6,252 nucleotides of DNA from contig PWQF01000119.1 of the NCBI GenBank assembly GCA_003556865.1, forward strand, positions 1 through 6,252, read 5' to 3'. The stretch comes from Elusimicrobiota bacterium. Its GTDB lineage: Bacteria > CG03 > SLGR01 > PWQF01. Position numbers and translations under genes: made by a program. Position 1 is the stretch's first letter; each line of letters starts with the position of its first letter. Of this stretch, positions 1 to 5,623 are shown one piece after another. Under the pieces are notes generated by a model that made no database searches, was not told where the DNA came from, and saw only the letters and a list, made by a program, of their open reading frames with translations.

Positions 1-2
1 CC

Positions 3-932
3 CTGATAGGGAAAGACCTTATCTCGGTTTCCCTGGGCCAGTCCCTGGCAGCGGTCCTGCTGGTGGGGGCGGGTATCTATATTATTACCGGTGACTGGGT
101 TTTTTCACTTGCCCTCTCATCCATACCGGCAGCCACCTCTCCCACTTCAGTAATAATGGCGGTAAGGGAGATGAAGGCCAAGGGGCGGTTCCCGGAAATG
201 CTTATGGGGTCGGTAGCTTTATCTGATTTATGGACGCTGGTTATTTTTGCTTTAATTCTTGCCGTGATAAGGGGGGTCGGAGCCCCCTCTTCCGGGAATA
301 TGGCTTTTCACCTGGGCAGCGGGGTTGTTGAAATAAGCGGGGCGGTTTTTTTGGGTCTGGCAATGGGATGGCTTCTCTCTCTTTTTTCCGCTGCCATATC
401 CCACAGCTCCCAGCTTATGATTCTTACCCTGGGTTTTATACTCTTTAATACCGGTGCGGCTGTTTACCTGGGCCTCTCCTCGCTTTTATCCGCTATGGCC
501 ATGTCCGCGGCAGTAAGCAATTTAAATCCTTCCAGCTTTAAGTTTTTTAACTCCATACGATCGGTGGATTCCCCTCTTTATCTTCTTTTTTTTGTTCTGG
601 CCGGGGCAAAACTTCAGCTGGAGGGTTTAACTGCCCTGGGGCTGATAGGGTCGGCTTATATTTTTTTCCGGATGGCCGGCAAGATAGCCGGCTCCTATGC
701 CGGCTGTCTTATTGCCGATCTTCCGGCATCCATAAGGCGTAATATGGGGATAGCCCTTGCTCCCCAGGCAGGTGTGGCGCTGGGTCTTGCAGTTATACTG
801 GCCTCTGTTTATCCGGATCCCGAAAAAGGAAAAATCATACTTTCTGTTATAGTCGGGAGTACTGTTATTTTTGAAATGCTGGGCCCCTTTTTAACCCGCT
901 ACGCAATATCCAGGGCGTCCGAAAACCGGTGA
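3..932 (+). CDS. Cation:proton antiporter, CPA/KefB-NhaP-like membrane domain (5'-partial)
   Basis: This is the C-terminal 309 residues of a multi-spanning Na+(K+)/H+ exchanger. The frame is open to the window edge, so the real start lies upstream; a GTG at 63 lies inside a hydrophobic stretch and is not a credible start. Residues below are numbered from that GTG. The stretch around 22-45 (AATSPTSVIMAVRE, then AKG) matches the 'ATAPAxT..VIRE..AKGP' segment of the family. It is followed by VALSDLW (51-57), which aligns with the ion-binding 'VALDD' motif. Near the C-terminus, ALAPQAGVALGLAVIL is the typical late-helix signature. The protein ends soon after the last membrane helix, so it has no RCK/TrkA-N regulatory domain. 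The first Asp of the usual DD pair is Ser54, while Asp55 is kept. It precedes the hydrogenase operon on the same strand but is probably a separate transcription unit, because a promoter follows it. The transported ion cannot be read from the sequence. Confidence 0.85.
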   Translation: MIGKDLISVSLGQSLAAVLLVGAGIYIITGDWVFSLALSSIPAATSPTSVIMAVREMKAKGRFPEMLMGSVALSDLWTLVIFALILAVIRGVGAPSSGNMAFHLGSGVVEISGAVFLGLAMGWLLSLFSAAISHSSQLMILTLGFILFNTGAAVYLGLSSLLSAMAMSAAVSNLNPSSFKFFNSIRSVDSPLYLLFFVLAGAKLQLEGLTALGLIGSAYIFFRMAGKIAGSYAGCLIADLPASIRRNMGIALAPQAGVALGLAVILASVYPDPEKGKIILSVIVGSTVIFEMLGPFLTRYAISRASENR

Positions 933-947
933 AAAGGTTACTTATTT

Positions 948-974
948 TTGACAGGACTGCTTATATTTTATACT
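948..974 (+). promoter_or_regulatory. Putative sigma70-type promoter of the rex-hydrogenase operon
   Basis: A perfect -35 hexamer TTGACA (948-953) is followed after 15 bp by TATACT (969-974), five of six matches to the -10 consensus. The spacer is 2 bp shorter than ideal; a 17-bp spacer would give the weaker TACTAA (971-976). A start site about 7 bases after the -10 would fall near 981-983, just upstream of the Rex operator. It lies in the only non-coding stretch of the window and fits as the promoter for all eight genes that follow. Confidence 0.6.
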
Positions 975-980
975 AAAGTT

Positions 981-986
981 AAGGAG
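981..986 (+). promoter_or_regulatory. Strong Shine-Dalgarno AAGGAG, oddly spaced from the rex ATG
   Basis: AAGGAG is the best ribosome binding site in the region, but it lies 19 nt before the ATG at 1006, too far for normal use. The only in-frame alternative downstream of the TGA at 991-993 is a CTG at 994, exactly 7 nt after this site, which would add Leu-Val-Ser-Gln to Rex. Either rex starts at a rare CTG, or the Rex operator inserted between the two elements weakens initiation at the ATG. Confidence 0.5.
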
Positions 987-987
987 A

Positions 988-1005
988 TTGTGACTGGTTT
1001 CACAG
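988..1005 (+). promoter_or_regulatory. Rex operator (ROP), TTGTGA-N6-TCACAG
   Basis: The 18-bp inverted repeat TTGTGACTGGTTTCACAG matches the established Rex consensus TTGTGA-N6-TCACAA at 11 of 12 arm positions, the only mismatch being the last base. It sits between the likely start site and the rex ATG, so bound Rex would block polymerase and autoregulate the operon. Rex releases its DNA when NADH/NAD+ is high, so induction under reducing conditions is expected. The assignment is strong because the gene that follows encodes Rex itself. Confidence 0.88.
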
Positions 1006-1629
1006 ATGTACAATAAACATATTGTAGAAAGACTTATTATTTATAACCGGGTACTTAAAGAGCTCAGCCGCGCCGGAATAAAGAGAGTTACCTCGGCAAT
1101 GCTTGCAGAAAAGCTTTCCAAGACCTCCAGCCAGATAAGAAGGGATTTTTCAGAGGTGGGAAAAAAAGGAAAACCCGGGGTGGGCTACAATGTTGAAGAA
1201 CTGGTGCAGGCGCTTGACAGGGATCTTGGTCTGAACAGGAAATGGGGGGTAGCCCTGGTGGGGGCAGGGAACCTGGGTCGGGCCCTTTTTTATTATCCGG
1301 GTTTTAAAAAAGAGGGTTTTGAGTTCAGGGCGGTTTTTGATTCCGACCCTTCCAAGGTGGGTAAAGTCTGGAGCGGGATAAGGATAGCCTCTACCCGGGA
1401 TTTTAAAAAAAAGATTAAGAAAAAAAATATAGAGATAGGGATTATTGCAGTTCCTGCCTCCGGGGCCCCGGAAGTTGCAAAAGGAATTATAGGTGCGGGA
1501 GTAAAGGCCCTGCTTAACTTTGCCCCTGTTACGCTGGACCTTCCCTCTGATATTTATCTGCGGTATGCGGACCTGGCCATGGATATGGAAAACCTTTCCT
1601 GCTATCTCAGCGAGAAGAAGAAAATATGA
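1006..1629 (+). CDS. rex: Redox-sensing transcriptional repressor Rex
   Basis: Rex is a cytoplasmic homodimeric repressor that reads the NADH/NAD+ ratio. The 207-residue length is normal for the family. Residues 1-78 form the winged-helix DNA-binding domain, with recognition-helix residues SSQIRRDFSE (41-50) and the wing ending in GVGYNVEEL (58-66). Residues 80 onward form the Rossmann domain: VGAGNLGRAL (85-94) is the dinucleotide loop, FDSDPSKVGK (111-120) the ribose-binding segment, and IAVPA (147-151) and NFAP (171-174) are family signatures. The last helix (about 185-203) is the domain-swapped dimer helix. The ATG at 1006 gives a normal N-terminus, but it lacks a well-placed ribosome binding site; a CTG at 994 is the alternative start. 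The stop overlaps the next gene as ATGA (1626-1629). A near-consensus Rex operator abuts the start, so the gene is very probably autoregulated and controls the hydrogenase genes downstream. Confidence 0.96.
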   Translation: MYNKHIVERLIIYNRVLKELSRAGIKRVTSAMLAEKLSKTSSQIRRDFSEVGKKGKPGVGYNVEELVQALDRDLGLNRKWGVALVGAGNLGRALFYYPGFKKEGFEFRAVFDSDPSKVGKVWSGIRIASTRDFKKKIKKKNIEIGIIAVPASGAPEVAKGIIGAGVKALLNFAPVTLDLPSDIYLRYADLAMDMENLSCYLSEKKKI

Positions 1630-2612
1630 AAGGGAGGATAGCATCTGAAGATTTCAACAGGGCACTTACCCTCTGGTCCGGGGATGCTTCTCTTTTTCTC
1701 CCCGGCCCTTCCGGGTTTATGGAGGAATTTTCCCCGGAATTAGAATACGATCTTGAAAAAGTCCCGGTCTGGGGGGGTATAAAAGAGTTTGTTTATCCCC
1801 AGAGGGGAATAGTTGCGGGGGAAGAGAAAAAAGAGATATGCCCGGTTATACTGGCAGGGATAAGAAACTGTGATTTAACGGCCCTGAACAGGGTCTTTGA
1901 TGAAATATTTTTAAGGAGAGAGCCCCAGGATACTGTTTACAGGGCCATGAGAGAATCTCTGACCCTGGTTTCAGTTGACTGCATTTCTCCCGCCCCCACC
2001 TGTTTCTGTGCAGGGGTTGGCGGTTCTCCCTACAGCAGCGGCGGGTCGGACCTTAATCTTTCCCCCGTAAAGGGGGGCTTCATTGCGGAATCTTTTTCCC
2101 CCGCCGGAGAAAAACTGCTTAAATCCATTGAATTAAGAGAAGTTAGCGGGGAAGATGAAAAAAATTACGGGCAGAGAAAAGAGCAGGCTCTTAAAGCCCT
2201 TAAACTTAACTTTAACCTTGATTATAAAAAAGACTCTTTTAAAAAAAAGATAAAGGAGAACGACGGGGAGGAGTACTGGCAGCAGAAAGGTGAAACCTGT
2301 ATGCAGTGCGGCGGCTGTAATTTTTCCTGTCCCACCTGTTACTGTAATATTTTAAGCGAGCTCTCTGATTATAAAAAACCCCTTAAGGCACTTCAGTGGG
2401 ACTCCTGCCAGTATCCCGGTTACGCCCGGGTGGCCGGAGGTTCTACTCCCCGGCCCCGCCTCTGGCAGGGCTTCAGGCACAGGTACCTTTGCAAATTTAA
2501 TCTTATGCAGGGGGAGTTTAATACTCCGGGCTGCACGGGCTGCGGAAGATGCATAATAACATGTCCGGGAAAAATAGATATGAGGGATACCGTTAAGGGT
2601 CTTTATGAATAA
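1626..2612 (+). CDS. hydB: HydB/AsrA-like 4Fe-4S dicluster electron-transfer subunit
   Basis: This 328-residue soluble iron-sulfur protein matches the beta subunit of Pyrococcus sulfhydrogenase (HydB) and AsrA of anaerobic sulfite reductase, which pass electrons between a flavin subunit and a catalytic module. Visible family marks, in order: GIRNCDLTALNRVFDEIFL (78-96), equivalent to the family's 'GVRPCDL..L' segment; DCISPAPTCFCAGVGGSP (118-135); the first ferredoxin-like motif CMQCGGCNFSCPTC (225-238; Cys225, 228, 231, 235); WDSCQYPGYARVAGG (258-272); and a second motif CTGCGRCIITCP (303-314; Cys303, 306, 309, 313). All eight cluster ligands are present. It starts with ATG overlapping the rex stop (ATGA) and is followed by its usual partner, the flavin subunit. 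No siroheme subunit (AsrC) and no soluble hydrogenase subunit follows; an Ech-type membrane hydrogenase does. A hydrogenase role is therefore favoured over sulfite reduction. Confidence 0.87.
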   Translation: MKGRIASEDFNRALTLWSGDASLFLPGPSGFMEEFSPELEYDLEKVPVWGGIKEFVYPQRGIVAGEEKKEICPVILAGIRNCDLTALNRVFDEIFLRREPQDTVYRAMRESLTLVSVDCISPAPTCFCAGVGGSPYSSGGSDLNLSPVKGGFIAESFSPAGEKLLKSIELREVSGEDEKNYGQRKEQALKALKLNFNLDYKKDSFKKKIKENDGEEYWQQKGETCMQCGGCNFSCPTCYCNILSELSDYKKPLKALQWDSCQYPGYARVAGGSTPRPRLWQGFRHRYLCKFNLMQGEFNTPGCTGCGRCIITCPGKIDMRDTVKGLYE

Positions 2613-3447
2613 AAAAATCATAAAAGAGATACCTCCCGAAAAGAATCCCTATACACCCTCCCGGGCTGTAATTAAGGAAATAATAGATGAAACCGGCTCC
2701 ATAAAGACTTTTAACCTTGAACTGGAAAAAGAGCTGGAATTTTCAACCGGCCAGTTTATTCAGCTAACAATACCAGGAGCCGGCGAATGCCCGTTTACTC
2801 CCTCATCCACCCCCGGAAAAACTAAAAATATAGATGTTACTGTAATGAAAGCCGGGGCGGCAACAGAAATACTTCATTCTAAAAAAAAGGGTTCCGTCCT
2901 GTGGGTGCGGGGCCCTTACGGTAACGGGTTTCCCCTGGATGAGCTCAGGGACAGGGAGCTTTTAATAGTGGGGGGGGGATGCGGTATGGCCCCTCTCAGG
3001 TCCCTGGTTCACGAAATAATTTCTGACAGGAACAGGTATCCCCGGGTGATTATGCTTTTCGGTTGCCGCACTCCCCGGGATATGCTTTACAAGGAGGGGG
3101 TCGGTCAGTGGGAAGAGGAGTTTGAGCTTCATAAAACAGCAGATAAGGCCTCCCCGGACTGGGAGGGAAAAGAAGGGGTGGTCACCGGACTTTTTAAGGA
3201 TATAAAAGAAAATTTCTCTAAATGTGCCGCGGTAGTGGTCGGCCCGCCGGTAATGATGAAGTTTGCCTCCCTGGAGCTTTCAAAAATGGGTATGGATGAC
3301 GAAAATATTATAGTTTCCCTGGAAAAAAATATGAGCTGCGGCTTCGGAAAATGCCGTCACTGCCTGGTGGGGCCTTATTATGTCTGCAAGGACGGCCCGG
3401 TCTTTAAATACTCACAGGTAAAGGATTTACCTAATGTCTGGGACTGA
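2605..3447 (+). CDS. hydG: HydG/AsrB-like FAD/NAD(P)-binding oxidoreductase subunit
   Basis: This 280-residue flavoprotein belongs to the ferredoxin-NADP reductase superfamily group that includes sulfhydrogenase gamma (HydG of Pyrococcus, not the [FeFe] maturase of the same name), AsrB and the dihydroorotate dehydrogenase electron-transfer subunit. The N-terminal FAD domain shows GQFIQLTIPGAGECPFTPSS (49-68) and VRGPYGNGFPL (101-111). The NAD(P) domain begins with LLIVGGGCGMAPLRSL (119-134) and ends with the VVGPPVMMKF segment (211-220). The C-terminus carries a [2Fe-2S] motif, Cys245, Cys250, Cys253 and Cys261, within MSCGFGKCRHC...C. It would oxidise or reduce NAD(P)(H) and exchange electrons with HydB; NADH versus NADPH preference cannot be settled by eye, though control by Rex hints at NADH. 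Its ATG overlaps the hydB stop by 8 nt, with AAGGG (2595-2599) 5 nt upstream. A run of nine G (2970-2978) encodes the dinucleotide loop. Confidence 0.9.
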   Translation: MNKKIIKEIPPEKNPYTPSRAVIKEIIDETGSIKTFNLELEKELEFSTGQFIQLTIPGAGECPFTPSSTPGKTKNIDVTVMKAGAATEILHSKKKGSVLWVRGPYGNGFPLDELRDRELLIVGGGCGMAPLRSLVHEIISDRNRYPRVIMLFGCRTPRDMLYKEGVGQWEEEFELHKTADKASPDWEGKEGVVTGLFKDIKENFSKCAAVVVGPPVMMKFASLELSKMGMDDENIIVSLEKNMSCGFGKCRHCLVGPYYVCKDGPVFKYSQVKDLPNVWD

Positions 3448-3862
3448 TTTTCTTTTAATAGACCTGGATAAGTGTTTCGGGTGCAGCCGCTGCGCTGATA
3501 CCGTTCCCGGCATCTACAGGGTAATAGAGGATGGTATAAGAAAGCTTATATGCCGCCGCTGCCAGAACCCTCCCTGCGTGGCGGCCTGCCCGGTGGAAGC
3601 CCTGGAAAAACCCGGGGAGGGTGATCTAAAACGGCATACTTTTATCTGTGTCTCCTGCAAGCAGTGTGCCAGCGCCTGCCCCGTAGGAGCCAACCCCCCC
3701 GCTATCCTCTCATATAAGAATTACCCCCTGCACGGGATTGATTTTCAAAGGTGCCTGAGGGTATGCAGAAAAGGGGCAGTTCAGATAAAAGATAAAATCC
3801 CCCCCGAATATACTCCCTGGGGAAAATCTTTTGCTTTTAAGGCCCGGGAGTGGAGAAAATGA
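3434..3862 (+). CDS. HycB/CooF-type polyferredoxin, apparently three [4Fe-4S] clusters
   Basis: This 142-residue iron-sulfur protein likely wires the HydB-HydG pair to the hydrogenase core. It has the layout of four-cluster electron-transfer subunits (HycB, CooF, HydN): motif 1 Cys14-Cys17-Cys20; motif 2 Cys40, 43, 48, 52 (CRRCQNPPCVAACP); motif 3 Cys72, 75, 78, 82 (CVSCKQCASACP); and a degenerate motif 4 with only Cys107 and Cys111. In that fold each cluster takes three Cys from one motif and one from its partner motif. Here clusters 14/17/20+111, 40/43/48+82 and 72/75/78+52 are complete. The fourth has lost three of its four ligands (Val24, Tyr97 and His100 stand where Cys is expected). The protein is shorter than E. 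coli HycB and has no membrane segment. Its ATG overlaps the hydG stop by 14 nt, with AAGGAT (3421-3426) at good spacing; its stop forms ATGA with echB. Confidence 0.88.
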   Translation: MSGTDFLLIDLDKCFGCSRCADTVPGIYRVIEDGIRKLICRRCQNPPCVAACPVEALEKPGEGDLKRHTFICVSCKQCASACPVGANPPAILSYKNYPLHGIDFQRCLRVCRKGAVQIKDKIPPEYTPWGKSFAFKAREWRK

Positions 3863-4764
3863 TTCTGCTGGAATATTTGGTTTATCCCGGGATGGTTTTT
3901 ATTATTATAATCTCTTTTGCTGTTTCATGGATAGACCGGAAAGTCAGTGCCCTGGTTCAGTGGAGAGTGGGGCCTCCCCCCCTGCAGCCTTTTTATGATT
4001 TTATGAAGCTTATGAAAAAAGAGACCCTTGTTCCTGAAGGGGCAAACCTTGCGGTTTACCTTATTTCCCCCGCTTTTTCTTTTGCCTCCATAGCCCTGGT
4101 CTTTCTTATACTTTACCGCACCAATCTTACGGCCTCCGCTTTTATAGGGGATATTTTTGTGGTGGTATATCTTCTTATCATACCGGTCCTTTCCTTTATA
4201 ATGGCCGGGGCCTCTTCTGCAAACCCCCTGGCGTCTCTGGGAGCCTCCAGGGAAATGAAAATGGCCTTATCCTATGAGCTGCCTTTTATATTGGCACTGG
4301 GGGCTTTAATAATAAATACGGGAGGAAGCCCGGATTTAGGTCATATAATCAGTTACCAGCGCTTATACGGCCCAGCGCTGAACTCGTTTTCCGGGATACT
4401 CTCCTTCCTGGTTCTGATAATATGTTTCCAGGCTAAAATGATGCAGGTCCCTTTTGACATATCTGAAGCGGAGCAGGAGATAATGGGCGGGACGCTTATA
4501 GAGTATTCCGGCCCCCCGCTGGCTTTTTTTATTCTTTCCCGCTGGGCCCTTATGGCGCTCCTTCCCTTTATGGCGGTAATTCTTTTCTGGGGAGGGATAG
4601 CAACTTTTCCCGGACTGCTTAAATATATAGGGGTACTGGTTATTTTTATATTAATAAAAAATACCAACCCCCGTCTCCGTATTAATCAGACCCTCAGGCT
4701 TTTCTGGGGTCCGGTTACTGCGGTTGCGGCTTTAAGCGCGGTTCTGGCAGCGGCGGGACTATGA
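3859..4764 (+). CDS. echB: EchB/HyfC/NuoH-like membrane subunit of energy-converting hydrogenase
   Basis: This 301-residue integral membrane protein corresponds to EchB, HycD/HyfC, MbhM and complex I NuoH, the subunit that joins the peripheral catalytic arm to the ion-translocating membrane arm. Roughly eight hydrophobic helices are visible. Signatures: WIDRKVSALVQWRVGPP (24-40), with Asp26 where complex I often has Glu; LQPFYDFMKLMKKE (42-55); SREMKMALSYELPF (130-143); VPFDISEAEQEIMGGTLIEYSG (197-218), with the acidic residues Asp200, Glu203, Glu205 and Glu207 typical of the channel-facing loop; and NPRLRINQTLRLFWGP (270-285). I chose the ATG at 3859, which forms an ATGA overlap with the ferredoxin stop and has GGGAG (3846-3850) 8 nt upstream, like the following junctions. 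A GTG at 3850 would add three residues but has poorer support. No NuoL/EchA-like subunit precedes it. Confidence 0.93.
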   Translation: MILLEYLVYPGMVFIIIISFAVSWIDRKVSALVQWRVGPPPLQPFYDFMKLMKKETLVPEGANLAVYLISPAFSFASIALVFLILYRTNLTASAFIGDIFVVVYLLIIPVLSFIMAGASSANPLASLGASREMKMALSYELPFILALGALIINTGGSPDLGHIISYQRLYGPALNSFSGILSFLVLIICFQAKMMQVPFDISEAEQEIMGGTLIEYSGPPLAFFILSRWALMALLPFMAVILFWGGIATFPGLLKYIGVLVIFILIKNTNPRLRINQTLRLFWGPVTAVAALSAVLAAAGL

Positions 4765-5201
4765 TATCCGGAAAGATCGGAAAATCAATATGGCTTTACC
4801 ATTTCGGGGCGGCATCCTGCAACAACTGCGATATAGAGATACTGGATACCCTCACCCCCCGTTTTGACGCCGAAAGACTGGGAATAAAGCTTATAGGCAG
4901 CATACGCCACGCCGACTGCATGCTTGTTACCGGGGTGGTAAACAGCAGGAGCCTGCCCCGTCTCAAGGAAATCTATTCCCAGGCCCCCCGTCCCTTTTAC
5001 GTGGCGGCGGTAGGGACCTGTTCCCTGGCAACGGGAATTTTTAAGGGTTCATATAATGTGGAAGGCCCGGTGGACAGGCATATACCGGTAGATGTGTATA
5101 TACCCGGCTGCCCCCCGCGGCCGGAAGTAATTATATCGGCAATGATTAAGTTAATTGAAAAGATTGAAGGGGAAAAGAAAAAAGGTATAAATAAATCATG
5201 A
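4761..5201 (+). CDS. echC: EchC/NuoB-like [NiFe] hydrogenase small subunit
   Basis: This 146-residue subunit holds the [4Fe-4S] cluster that hands electrons to the Ni-Fe site, equivalent to EchC, HycG and NuoB. The cluster ligands are Cys20 and Cys23 in GAASCNNCDIEIL (16-28), Cys87 in VGTCSLATGIF (84-94) and Cys117 in YIPGCPPRPEVI (113-124). These are single Cys at the first position (CxxC), as in group 4 hydrogenases, rather than the CC pair of complex I NuoB. An extra Cys53 has no assigned role. The protein is short, as expected for this group, and lacks the additional C-terminal cluster domain of the small subunits of soluble and uptake hydrogenases. It starts with ATG in an ATGA overlap with echB and ends in an ATGA overlap with echD, so the catalytic and membrane subunits are translationally coupled. 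Confidence 0.94.
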   Translation: MISGKIGKSIWLYHFGAASCNNCDIEILDTLTPRFDAERLGIKLIGSIRHADCMLVTGVVNSRSLPRLKEIYSQAPRPFYVAAVGTCSLATGIFKGSYNVEGPVDRHIPVDVYIPGCPPRPEVIISAMIKLIEKIEGEKKKGINKS

Positions 5202-5623
5202 AGGAAATTTTAGAACTGATAAAAAAGAAGCTGGGCAAAAATATAATAGAGATAAAGCAGCCCCGGAAAAAGAGGGTTTACATAGAGATAAAAAGAGAAG
5301 CCCTGAGGCCGGCGGCCGACTTTCTTTTTAATTCCCTTAAATGCCGATTCTCAACTGCATCGGGAATAGATGAAAAAGATTTTTTTGAAATATTATATCA
5401 TTTTTCCCTTGACCCTAAGGGCCTCTTTATAAACCTGAGGGTAAAAACAGATAAGGATAGGCCTGAGGTGGAAACTGTTGCAGATATTATTAAGGGTGCC
5501 CGCTGGATCGAGAGGGAGATGCATGAACTGATGGGCGTGGGCTTTAAGGGAAGGGAGGATTTAAAAAACCTTCTTTTATCTTCGGATTATAGGGGTCCCG
5601 CGCATCCGCTGAGGAAAAAATGA
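5198..5623 (+). CDS. echD: EchD/NuoC-like (30 kDa) hydrogenase subunit
   Basis: This 141-residue protein is the NuoC/HycE-N-terminal equivalent that braces the large and small subunits in the hydrophilic arm; it binds no cofactor. The N-terminal half is Lys-rich and poorly conserved. The family part is ILYHFSLDPKGLFINLRVKT (65-84), then ARWIEREMHELMGVGFKGRE (101-120) and the tail DYRGPAHPLRKK, which closely parallel 'W.ERE..D..G..F.GHP.L..L' in NuoC. Here Met-His replaces the usual residues before Glu110-Leu111, and Lys-Gly-Arg-Glu replaces the usual Gly-His-Pro, as often seen in Ech-type versions. It is separate from the large subunit, unlike the fused HycE of E. coli. It overlaps both neighbours as ATGA; an AAAGG (5181-5185) lies somewhat far upstream (12 nt), so coupled re-initiation is likely. 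Confidence 0.9.
   Translation: MKEILELIKKKLGKNIIEIKQPRKKRVYIEIKREALRPAADFLFNSLKCRFSTASGIDEKDFFEILYHFSLDPKGLFINLRVKTDKDRPEVETVADIIKGARWIEREMHELMGVGFKGREDLKNLLLSSDYRGPAHPLRKK

Noticed and set aside
924..950. Possible terminator after the antiporter gene (AACC...GGTT followed by a short T-rich stretch)
   Set aside because: The stem is only 4 bp with an 8-nt loop and the T run is displaced, so it is too weak to call.
1150..1644. 164-codon open frame on the minus strand across rex
   Set aside because: It lies antisense to a clear Rex protein, its translation shows no domain, and it is explained by the codon pattern of the + strand gene.
2352..2621. 89-codon minus-strand open frame over the hydB 3' end
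   Set aside because: Antisense to the conserved cluster motifs of hydB; no family resemblance.
1626..3447. Anaerobic sulfite reductase (asrAB) as the function of the two diaphorase genes
   Set aside because: No AsrC-type siroheme subunit follows; the pair overlaps into a ferredoxin and a [NiFe] hydrogenase core, so hydrogenase electron transfer is the better reading, although the families are homologous.
4353..4667. 104-codon minus-strand open frame within echB
   Set aside because: Shadow of conserved membrane-protein codons; no motif and no plausible promoter context.
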